Assembly (NCBI GenBank): GCA_000469685.2
Contig: LS997566.1
Coordinates: 38,170,420-38,234,419 of the forward strand
DNA length: 64,000 nucleotides
Origin: Haemonchus contortus
Lineage: Eukaryota; Nematoda; Chromadorea; Rhabditida; Trichostrongylidae
Reading direction: 5' to 3'
The notes below the pieces were generated by a model, which ran no database searches, was not told the origin of the DNA, and worked only from the letters and a program-made list of their open reading frames with translations. This document shows positions 50,238 through 62,043 of the stretch, piece by piece. The position numbers were made by a program, and so were the translations under genes. Within the stretch, counting starts at the first letter, position 1. Every line of letters begins with the position of its first letter.

Positions 50238-53200
50238 ATGAGGGAAATAGTGATGCTGGGCACGAGCCCACGAACGCAACGCTCCGCGTCAAGTGTCCAG
50301 GTATCATCTATCAGTTATCAATTATCAGACTCTCACGTATTTATAACGATGAAAATGTTACCCAGCAATTGGGCATTACACTGTTAACACTGCACTAATG
50401 ACGGCTCATTTGCTGGATTTTCTTCTCATTAACGAGCACTATTGCCAGCCTTTACATTTTCGCTTGAATCTCTATGACTAATAATCAATCCAGGAGATTT
50501 CTAATACTGAATTACTATCAGGAACATGTTTACCCACTGAAGCTTTACTGATCAGATTACTCGCGCTTGACAGGCGTTGAGGTATTTTTGGTGTGTGAAA
50601 CACGTCGCGCTCATGGCTTAAGGGCTGGCATGACTGAGCCCTCTTTTTGCCAAACAGCGCAGAAAGCAGTTCATGGATGGATTCCCATGGTGCTAAGATT
50701 TCTACCTACACAGGATCGAAAACTTTTCGTTACCACTTTTTGCGCTTTCCCTGGGAAAAAAAACGATCATCTCAAAGCTAACCCTGAGGAACATTATTAC
50801 GCTGGGTAAACTATAACTTTATAAAGCTAGCCGACTTTCAAGCGCTCAGGCACACTGATGATTGGGCGCTTTTTTCCCGAAAGGGGGTGAATGCCCTTTT
50901 ACATTCTACATCAACGTTGCTTCTGCTATTGCATAGCTGTCACAACAGCATTATTTCCAATGAATATTAACTGGTAGCATATTCAGCTTCCTGCGGACTA
51001 CACAACGCATGCCTCAACCGTACCCATATTTCATTATCGTACCAAAGATTTTATTGTCGATCTCCGAAAACCAATCGAATCGTCGTCGAGTAAAGGTCAA
51101 CCTGAGCGAGCTGACGTGAGTTTTAGCGTGGATAGAAAAAGTCGGTAAATCTTGAGTTTCTGAAGATCGAAATAAAAAGTGTTCGGGGAATGAAACGAGG
51201 CCATTTCCCCTACTTTCTGAGTGAAATTGTTACCTATAAAATATGCAAACTACGCAAGCAAAGTGAGCCATGTCTTTCCCTATAAGAAATTTTCACTTTT
51301 AGCTGAAAGAACTCCTCCATTCACGATGGCAAGAGGCAAAATCACGCAACGCCTTCAATTATGGCCTAAATTGTATGTACAAATTATTGGAAGGTCAATA
51401 CAATCTTTCGATGCAGGTCTGTGATCTTTCTTTTTGAATTATTTTTTATTTTTCTGCAATTTAATTACAATTTCGGTTGCATGTTGATGAAAGCTTGTTT
51501 ATATTGAGATGAGAAGGAGGAAGGACGTGTTTCAGAGCGAGTGAGAAGCTGATTACGGCCCTCAGTCTATATGATGCTCTTATTTTCATAGCACCTCAGC
51601 CTGACATTATAAATTACTCTTGTCGGATAATCCTATCGCGCAACTCATATGGCATATATGTCATTGCTATTGCACCAGTCACCTACAGCTAGTTACTTTA
51701 GCAAATCTAAGAAATCCAGTCGCGAGAACTCGATTGAAGGCAGGAACAGGGTTATAAGCCTATGGTGCTTCTCAATATTAATGATATCTGATGAGACAAC
51801 CTAATAACGACAATTGGTAGTGTCCTTTGGTTAATCAAGGGATGCCTTTTTGTTGTCTGCAGTTATAGCCCATAATTTAAATTGGAATTCGCCGGCATAA
51901 AACCCCAGTTAATCCCATTCTCCCAATAACATTTACATATAAGAATATTTTATCATAATGGCTACAGTACTGAATGCAAGTCAATAAAAGCCACCAACGG
52001 TGAATTTGAAAAGCATCCAACATTTGCACTAAATGTGTTCCTAGACGGGGGCGTTTTCTGTTTTCGAACGCATGCGTGATTCATGTCCCTTCCACCATTA
52101 GCGAGTTTCAGTATCGACAAGTTTGGCGTCCTTTCAGGCTAGACATGGAAGCTATTGGTTTTGCTCACAAATGGCTCGGTAATAGTACAGATTGGGGCAA
52201 TCCCCCTTTTCGCAATAATAGAGAGGATTTTTCTCATGGCACAGCTTAAAAGCAATCAGCAGAAGAGGCATGATGAAAGGTTCAAATAAATTAAAATATG
52301 AGAGGCTTCAATGGGAAAAAAGTTAGAAAAACCAGCGGTCTTTCGAGGACCTTCGAGGTCAATCTTTTGGATGCGAAAAACCCGATACCCCCCAAACAAC
52401 CAGCAAGATACAATTAATCCAGAAGATGAGAAAGATTTGGAAGGGGAAAGGGGTCTTAAAAAGGATCGGAAGAAGAAGTATAGATTACCCCTGATTGTTG
52501 TTCTTGAAAATTCCTTTTCTCATGTATTATTTCCAATGTCGATTTCTCGAGGAAAAATGGAAAAAAGCTGAGCAAATTGACGGCGACTGAGGTGGAAGTG
52601 TTACAATAATGTAAAGTAGATAACAACATTGATAACAACAACATAATAACATATAATATAAAAAAGAACTGTTGTAATTGTACAAATAATAGCATAAGTG
52701 TCAACAATGCGCCACGTAAATTAAATAAAAGAGCTTTTTTTTGCTCCGAACTTTGTGCCCTGTCTGTATTCGGGTCTTAGGTTACGGTACCATTACTACG
52801 GAGGAAATAAAGAAATAAGCAAAATCTGATCATTATATGCACAGGCCACAGAATGATATCGCAAGGAGAATTTTTTCAATTAAAATTCAGTTGGAGGCCT
52901 ATAAATAGCCATTTGATCCATATTGATATTCCTATTTATGACATTCTTCCCCATTATTTTCCATTCTTTATTGATCTTTTCGGACAAAAACCTTCGACCA
53001 CTCTCAATATTTTCAGCTAAACGTCGAACGTGGAGAGTTACGGCGGAAACCAATGCGATTCAAGCACATTAGAGAACCATTCAATCCTTTACGATGGAAT
53101 TTCACCAAACTTAACGAGAATGAGGTCGGTTACCCGGCATGAGTTGATCTTAATGAATGGCCTGTCTTGGAAAACACCGTAGGGTCTTGATGGATTATCT

Positions 53201-56200
53201 AAGAGCCGAAAAACAGCACTTCAGCTATGATCAATGGCACAGATCCATTATTACTTAGTGAGGGAACCGATAAATACCGGTGAAAGTCTGACTACATGAC
53301 GTTTTTAAGTGATTATTGTTTAGATAATGTTGTATTTACGATGCGAAGACCGTCCTATCACTTCTGATCCGCTTGACAGGCATGTGATAGCAGTGAATGC
53401 AAGTCCCTTGGAAAGGGATCATAGTCTGATTATTCCGTCCATCAACAAATGCCTTCCACAGGTAAATTGATCACTTCGACAAGGGTTTTTAACCTTTTTT
53501 TTCCTTCAAGAGTGGTTCTCACTTTTCCGAACCTATCCTATTTCAACAGACAGGCAGATATTCGTTTCATTCACCTAAACACAACACCTCCTCTCCTGTT
53601 GGCTGTGTAGAACGTTCTCGGTTATAAAATATAGACATGTCAATGCCTTATTATAAATCCTGCATGCTGGCCGCCCCCGCTTGATTTATTGCTACTCGGT
53701 GGCGAGAAAGCGAAAAATAGCAATGGATCCCATCAAGGAGAACGTGTTAGATCGACAAACTAGTGTGATTTATGTACATACGTATTATCAATGGCTCATT
53801 AGCTTCTATTTTGTCGCGCATCAATCCTTTTGATAAGCCGAGATAATCTGTTAACTATCCCCTCTCAGGCTAATTGCTTTGAAGAAAAATCAAAGTGAGA
53901 CTAGAGCTGCAGCAAATCTCCCGGGATCCTTTCCCGGATCAGACTATCTAGGTGACAAATCCTCTACAGTCTCGAAAAATACTAATACTGTCGTAGGATA
54001 AAAGAAAATTAAAAATGTATCAGCAACAAAAAGAACGGAGACGTTGTTAGGAGAAGAAGTGATAGTCGTAAATGAGAAGGAAGTTGTGATGATGAAGGGA
54101 GAGCTGGGATGAGACAGTGAAGGGAACTGAATTGAGAAGGGGAAGTGAGAACAGTGCCAGATGAGACGATGGAATAAGTATCTCCAGAATATCTATATTG
54201 TGTAATGGTCCGAAAAAAATGTTTTGAAAGAAGAAATTTTCCAAACTGACCGCCTTATACATACAGAAACACAGCTATAAGTCTCTTCATAGCTTGAACT
54301 CCGGTCTGTCCTACCTTTCATGAATATTTATGTGCGGAGTATCCATAGATTAAAGCGGATAGGAGTTTGGTCATTGAGAGATTCCTAAGATTACGCCGGA
54401 ACCATGTATGGACATCGAGACCAATCCAAATGAATTAATCACGTTATTTTTCAGGTCCTCACAAAAACAGCTATTCGACTGGCCACTGATATCATGCTAC
54501 TTGTTGCGGATGATTCATTCAATATACTTTTTAATAGTTTACTTGGACAAGCTTCAGTTAATCATCTACATATGCATTGTTTATACTGGCCATATGAAAG
54601 CGATCTGATCAATAGAGTTAGTAAACAGTCATTCCGATCGCTATCGAGTGATAACTTTGAACTAAAGTTCCCATTTCAGCGATTTGAACATCTGAATGAT
54701 CTCGCTAACGTCTACATCATTGAGCCACCGAATTGGCTTTGTAGTGCCATAGCGTTTCAGCTCACCAGTCTTGACGAATACGATACGTTTCGAAGGTAAA
54801 ACTTCTTTAGTAGCATTTTTCTCTCATCTATTTTCATTTCAAAAATTTTTATATTTATTTTTGCATCAGCTTGCATGTCTTGATTTTTAATCCACCCCAA
54901 CCTATTATGACTATAAAACACCATAGTTCCAACTGAAATTGGCATTCCAAAAATTGCAATAGTCCATTTTCATCCAGTTCCAAGGCATATTTACCTTTTT
55001 CTATCTCTGCAGACATTAGCCAAGCTTTGCACCCACGGAATAGCTGTAGCGTTTAAAAACCAAAAGAGCAGTACTGGCTCCATAAAGAGGCGTGAAATTC
55101 GTCCAGAGCCCTTAAATATTTCCCCCCACTTCACAATCTGTCAAGTGGAAATACCAAAAAGTGTTGATGGGGCTTGGGACTGCCTGACTGTCGTATGAAT
55201 GAAATAACTTATGAATAGGAAACTCTGAGTAAAGAATACCTTCAACTTCATCAGTGACCCTTTTTATTGCGCTTTTACTAACTCACATAATGGTTCGGTA
55301 AATTCATTTTGCTGGCTGGTTCTTTCTATTCATAAATGTCATAAATGTGAAATACTGACTTCAAAAGGGCACCCGGACATGTCCAGTACCAATGAAAACC
55401 AAATGTCGATTTTAATTGCGCATACTGCCCTTAATTTGTATCCTGTTTTTGTTGTACCCAAATAGCCCAGTCAACATCGAGACAGCTGTATATTCACGAA
55501 GAGCTATCTGGCGCTTGGGCTTGGGGCTTTGCTAGAAGAGCCACCTCACGGCAGCTTATCAATTAATTACCCTACCTTTCAAATACCTAAATAATAAGTA
55601 GGTTTACCGCTACATGTTGTCATAGCGAAAAAGGTTTTCGGAAAATTTTTACGGAGTAATAAAAGATAGAACTCGATAGCAAAACATTCCACTCTTACCC
55701 CATACGCTTCCGAGCGCCTCAACGGGATTAACATCGTGGGGATGAAGGGAATGCTGGCATCGCCCACGAAAGTGGTCGTTAAGGATTATGGGGCTACGTC
55801 TTCCAAACATTTATCGCAATTTATTTATTTATTTATTTCCATACGTCAATACCAATTGCAAACAATTTCTTGAAGTTGGCTTTCAAATTTTGAATTAATG
55901 CGGTCATGCGTATCTGGCTCATTACTGAACTGAAAGGCCCAGCCTATGTACGAGTAGGTACGTCTACCGTCCAAATTAATCGGGAATTGATTGGCAGACC
56001 AGAGAGAATGAAGGTTCCTTTGGTTTAGCCTGTCTGACCTGGGATTTGCTTTCTAGAATTGCATGGGGTGGCTAGTGATTACACTTGCCATACTCCATCA
56101 TCACTTTTTCATGTGTTCTGTTCGAATACAAACAAGAGTGCAAGGGGGTGCCATAGCTTCAATTTCATAAAAAGCTTTTTAATTTTGGATTGCATTGAAC

Positions 56201-59200
56201 GAAACGTCGCTAATCTTCTCAAAACTGCAATTAAGCATTTTGCACTTTTTTGAAACATCCGCCTAGTTCCACTCACCGTGAAGGGCAATGCGCTTTCAAA
56301 GAAGAACCATTTGCTATGCCCTGTCAACGAATGGGGTTCCTATGACAAAAAAGAGCTTGAGGCGGTAGGCATGAAGTTGCGTTTGGCTTCTACCCAGTAG
56401 TGAAAAGAAATCCGAGAGAATGCTTGGCAAGTACTCAAGAATGTTAAGGCTTGAGCTAATGCTTTGTTCTAGCAAAAAGCATCTTGAGTCGACCCGGAAA
56501 GTAGTTAAGTCTCGGCCGTTCCAGACAAGGGTCCTATCTTTTCCCCCATCCCCTGCGCTAAATCGGAGCCCATTCCCTCTGCGCTCAATCAGAGCCCATT
56601 ATTTTAGACTTCTATTGATCAAACTGATAGTAACTGCTTAAATAACTTTTCCAGCTACTACTACAATAATCTTTGCAGTAATCTGACACGCTGTGTCGAA
56701 TTTCTAACGGAACAAAACCAGGCGCACAATGTGTTCATTACTCGAGCACAACCCATTCGTACCAATGGTCCCGTACAGGAAGAAGATCGTGCCCGTATAC
56801 GACCACAATTGGTTACCGCTTATGTATTCCCACGGGTAAATGCCAGCGGTAAGTTCAGTAGTTCGATCGGCAGAATTTCATTTCAATTTCTAAATTTCGA
56901 AAGCTCTGTTAGAAAGTGTACATTCTACTTTGGTTAGTGGATCTTCTCATAAAACCGCGTAGACGAGGGGTAATTTTCAGGAAATTGCCAAACATAAACT
57001 GACCCAATAACAAAAGTGCAACCCTAAGACGACGATAGACTCGAAATGGGCTATATCCCATTCGTTTGAACGAGTTCAAGTTCAACGACGTATAAACAAC
57101 TATTTTAGTCTGGGAAATTTTACAAGAGAAGCTTTGTTCTATCGATCTGTTTATAAGACTGGAGACTGGGGACTGTGGGGGCCGATTCCGTGCCACTCCA
57201 CTTTTCATACATATGGGAATGAGCTTTTTACGAAAACAGCAGCTATGAGAATTCATGAACACATTGGTGGCAGCAGTTTTGGCAACAAACCATTAATGCA
57301 TTCAATCCGTAACTGATGAACCTCCCGAAAAGGAAATGAATTTTCAGGAGCGAAACCGCCGACAAATTTCAATCCTGCTGCTAATGAGCTAGCCGGCTGT
57401 TTAACATCCTACAGTAAGTTTACTTCTTCTCATTATTTTTCAGTATCAACTATTTGTTTTGTTGGAAAGTACAAATGAAATTGGAATTGGATGAGTATAT
57501 GCATTTCGAATAAGTGTGTGTGTTCATTTAAACAAGTTCTCGCCTCTAATGGCCAACAAGGGTTGACGTCTAATCCAATAATTGTAAAAGCACCCTATCC
57601 AAATAATGTCGCACTTTAGTGCAATGTTTCAGCAATACGATTTTTCGAATCAGCCAATGAGCAGTCATGTGTACGAATTATCGAAGAAGAAGCTCAATTG
57701 GAAAGTGTTGTATTCCAAAAGGTATAGCTGTTGATTATTTTTTCCTCTTCCTCTTCCATTTCCTCTTTATTATCTTTTCCAAATGGATTTAATTAAAGAG
57801 CTCTCAACGAGTTCCCCCAGTAATTCAGGGATTCTTTTGCTACACAATCCTATCAGAATTGAGCTTACAGTTGAGAACCAGAGATACGTTAATCGGGAGT
57901 ACAGGGGATGAACGGGGCACTTTTCCAGAAAAGAAAAAGAAAAAGAATGCAAGGGATACGACAGAATATTGCAAAAGGATACACCACCGAAGGAGCGGAT
58001 CACTACGGCTCTTCTTAGATTTCCTTTGGTTCTGTCATATGTCAGGAGAAATTTCCGAGTATATGAGTAATGAGAGGCCGATCTACTGCCCTGAGGGTTC
58101 TCTTTTCTTAGGAAAAAGTTATGCAGCAGACGCATAGAAAAGCAAACCAGAGGTACTCTGAAAAGATTCGGCGAACTGCTAGAACGACGTTTGGCTAATA
58201 TCCATGTCCGCTTCCCCCATACGCCACTGCAAATGAACGGGAAGAGCGCTCTCTGGGAAGAAAGACCCATCAAATTATTGCGTCATTATGAAAATCTAAT
58301 CAATGAATTCGATCAATAATTTATTGTCACATTTCTTTTTCCAGTTAGCCTTGGACTTTTCGGATCTACTCAGTAATCGACCACTTGGTTCGTCACATTG
58401 TTCGCATAACAATGCATTAGAGGTATGTTCGTCTTTTTCGCCTTTTTCACTGTCAGTTTCCAAAGTTCTTGAAGAAATGTGAGAAAGTCTTAGGACCAGC
58501 TTTGACCAGTACAAAGATTAGTGACTGAGTTGTAATGTCCCGAAGGCGTCAAAAGTTCTCGTGAAAGCATTCTGTTACACTGACAGCGCTGTGGCATGAT
58601 ATCCTCCAATCATCCACCCGACAAACAAGGGACAAATTTTTATGAGCAGCTTCCTTTTGGCTGTCAATAGCCTAGGGAATCTCCACCATCTCAGGAATGC
58701 AGCAAATGTTCTTCCACCACTAGGCGAGATTGATTTATTGGGTATTTGAAAAAATCCCGACGATCAATATGTATATCAGAAAGTCCGAGTTGTAATGTTC
58801 TAGATACATTAAATCCTACCGCTGACCTTTTTCTTTACACTGCAATCGCTTCTCCCTCTATAATCTTACCATCGATTGATCTGCAACAACTAGGGGATTC
58901 GTCCTGAGACTTCCTGCTTTACTTTAATTTGTTTTACCTGGAGAGGAGGGATTCGATGAGAGCATAAAAAATGAGTACAGCGGCAGGAAATGCTCAAAAC
59001 GCCCATCAAATTGATAGCGCTAAAGTTTGGTCTTTTTTGCGAGGCTTCCAGTTCTACATACTTTCTCAACTCTACATAGTTCGGATTTTTTTTCATTCTT
59101 TCGGAAAACCTCCGAGAGTTGTCCTTGCAAAGAAAGCTAATGACGGAGACGTGCTCTGAAAATTGCACAGTGCAACTCATAAAGCCTGAGTAAATCCCAC

Positions 59201-59457
59201 GAGCAAAGAGAAAAACCTTCTTGCAAGTTCCTATCGATTTACATGTGTTCCCCTCCGTATTCCACCATGTTGTCTTTCAGGATCTCACTTCACCTGAGAT
59301 TGATGAATTACGAGACAGTTTTCAAACGTTCACACCACATTCACCAAATGTTGGTAGCGCCCGTCGAAGTCGTAGCGGTTCAGCGGAAAAGGAGCAATCA
59401 GGCATATTGCGATCGAAATTCACTTTTGCACAGGACACGGGCATGCAATTTCTTTAG
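50238..59457 (+). CDS. GDPGP1: GDP-D-glucose phosphorylase
   Basis: Eleven exons join in frame, 498 codons: 50238..50300, 50987..51115, 51303..51416, 53017..53124, 53324..53461, 54455..54795, 56655..56848, 57348..57413, 57633..57721, 58345..58422 and 59281..59457. The enzyme splits GDP-glucose with phosphate into GDP and glucose 1-phosphate, clearing a mis-made sugar nucleotide. It is cytosolic and related to plant VTC2 and the HIT/GalT superfamily. Evidence: LNVERGELRRKP, then FNPLRWNFTKLNENE; HVIAVNASPLERDHSLIIP; and FNSLLGQASVNHLHMH (210-225), whose middle His (223) should be the nucleophile. Further on are NQAHNVFITRA and NELAGCLTSY. The C-terminal 58 residues are Ser/Arg-rich and extend beyond the core of the human enzyme. 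The first exon is the least certain. Exon 2 uses the GTGAGT donor at 51116, because the nearer GT breaks the frame. It is divergent from pcm-1. Confidence 0.93.
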
Positions 59458-62043
59458 TTTAAAGTGAAAAAGCAAGAAGGCTAGACACTCGAATTTTCTC
59501 TCGTCTCTACTATGGGTTCATTAATCGGTTTGAGACGTGATTTATATGTATACTCATTATTCTTTAGTGATAACTCTTGATATATCAGTGAATTTCGTGA
59601 TGAGCATGGAATTCGTATTTGCGCATATCTTTACTATTCCTACCACTATTTATCGTGATCGACTTTACGGATCGTCCAGGGCGTCTACATTTTCCACCGA
59701 CAAAAACAATTCAATCACCCAGTTGTACAAATCACGAACGCACGTTTCCGTGAGAGTAACGTTTAGAAAACAGGCTTGCCTTTGAGCGATTCTCAGTGGA
59801 ATCACATCTTAATGGGTATAGCATGATATCGTCCCTGTACTTGGTAGCAGTCTCATGGGTACATAATTTAATTTGATAACAACCTTTTTTCCCGATATGA
59901 TGATGATCATTCGTCCTAAGTGCAGGACAGTATACATACATACATACTTTTTAGGTGAAGGTTCATCAGTCTATTTGTAAAATGAATTCGTTAGAACACG
60001 ATCGTTTGTTTTTTTTCAATTGATAATAAAAAATTCGAAAGACTAGTAAATTTTCTAGGTTTTATCATTTCCTCAAAGACAGTTGCAAGCTGTGATTATC
60101 ACACTGAAGAGAACATCTCATTGTTTGAGAGAAGTAATAAATAAAAAAGGACACGGCTGGAAAGAGGTAAGCTGCCCATGAAGAGTGTTTAGTTAGGGCC
60201 ACTACTACCACTCAAAAGTTAGGGGACTCACCAACAAACATTCCCCCTGCCTAACATCAGATACAAAAAGTAACGGTGAAAGAACAATGGGTTAAGGCGA
60301 ACCGCTGTATAGACGGAGTCATATGTTACATCTCAAGCTCAGAAGTAGACTGCCAAAAGAAGTGCCGGGCGCAGGGGTAGAAAAGAGACAAATTGCTTCA
60401 AATAAGACTAGCCAAACAGGTTTCGAATGATAAACTACAGCCACCGGTGGGAATTTTTATCCATTTCCGCTGACATTTGGCACCAATATAAATGGGTACT
60501 CGGTATTTGAGCACCCAGATAGAGCTTTTTTAAAATTGTTCTAGAACGTGCCTAAATGATAAACTCCTAATCTTAGATACGGCTAGCATACACTCCGAAA
60601 TCAAAAATGACAAGGACAAACTACTGAATATCTTAATCCCAAAAATATCAGGGATTAGAATGAAATTAAAAAACATACCAACGAGATCATTACAACGAAG
60701 ACTCAATTCATTGATTTCCCCATCGTAACAAGAGAATGACAATGATTGAAGTGGTTGGACAAGGGATTTGCTTTAATAAAAAACCGACCACTGGTGTAAT
60801 CAAGGCACCCTCTTCTCTTTTCTTTGAATATCAGCTACTTATTTATCTACAAATGCCAATGATTCACGCATGGTCTTACCGGGTTTGGATGTCTGATCAA
60901 TATCCGCTTGACCTGACCAGCCTTCCATCTCTCTTTAATTGGTACTAGACTCATCTGGGAGGATAAAAGCACTGACTGTACATCGGCTGGCCACCGCAAA
61001 ACGTTGCAGAGGCCACACACGAATTCAACACGTCACTATGATCCTGAATGTAAGTCGAATGCGAGGATGCATCCCCTAGACGTGATTGATTGAAGCCCAA
61101 AGACTATATCGTCTTTATCATTACAAACACTTGTTGAAAATGCTTGCAAAATTCTACCAACTTTTATCTCGACTGTCTACTGGAATGCGAGCTCGGTCGG
61201 CCTCAGTGGAATTCTGGGGTTATCGATTCGCATTCACTATTCAAGACCAAATTTAGGTGATTGAAATTTTTCCAAAATGGGCGGAAAAGATGAAAGAATT
61301 CCTCAAGAGAGAGTTCATGAATGAAAGAATGTTCAGAAGAATAACTTCGAAATCAACTCTAAAGCCATTTCACCATACTTTGGAATAAAAATCTCCACGA
61401 ACAATGTATCAACTTGAAGAGGTTTCAAGAATCAGATTATGAATGAACGAGAAGAAATAGAGAATTGTAAAGAGGAAGTCCTTAACGCCAATTAACACAC
61501 AGTATTAACGGAGATGAAAAGGTGATTTAATGAGAGGAGTGTAAAACGTAGCTGAAGTAAAAATGAAGATTTTATGTAGTGTAACGATGTATTAAATTAG
61601 TTTATTAGAATGGAAGCATGAATGATTCAGTAACGAAGTTGTAACTACTGATGAATGTAGACCAATACGATCAAAACAACAACATCCGATAATAGTAGTT
61701 TTTAAGAGGAAAGCCCACAACTTAGTCTCGCCCTAGCACAGAACAGTGAAAATATCAAATAGACACACAGAAGAGCTGTTCATTGAGAGAAACTTTAAAA
61801 TGATCATTAAAAGTATTGCCGAAATTCGATCACAGCTGCTTTGAAAACGCACGAAAAAGCTACGAAAGGCAGAACTCATGTGACGTGATCATTAAGAAAA
61901 TTGCAATATACCAATCATAAAATTACTGCCATGCATTGGGAAAGTTAATAGGAAAACCCTTGATATGCGAAGGTAAGTAGGAAGCTATGAATAAAAGTAA
62001 AGAAAAGAAGTTTAAACAGATGTAGAAAGTTTCTACTGACCTG
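59458..62043. other. Convergent intergenic region with repeat R1
   Basis: The 3' sides of GDPGP1 (plus) and the membrane-protein gene (minus) face each other here. Beyond R1 copy 4 I found no exon. A possible GDPGP1 polyadenylation signal AATAAA lies near 60025. Confidence 0.45.
60885..61110 (+). repeat. Dispersed repeat family R1, copy 4
   Basis: It contains ATCAATATCCGCTTGACC, TTGGTACTAGACTCATCTGG, GAGGATAAAAGCACTGACTG, GGCTGGCCACCGC and GCCCAAAGACTATATC, matching the copies at 18944 and 40230. Confidence 0.6.

Noticed and set aside
50567..50809. 80-codon plus-strand frame inside GDPGP1 intron 1
   Set aside because: Exons 1 and 2 of GDPGP1 join in phase without it, and the peptide resembles nothing in the family.
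58112..58195. Acceptor-like site followed by an open frame in the GDPGP1 intron, first taken as an exon
   Set aside because: Its only usable donor leaves a phase that creates a stop with the next exon, while joining 57721 directly to 58345 is in phase and gives a natural helix.
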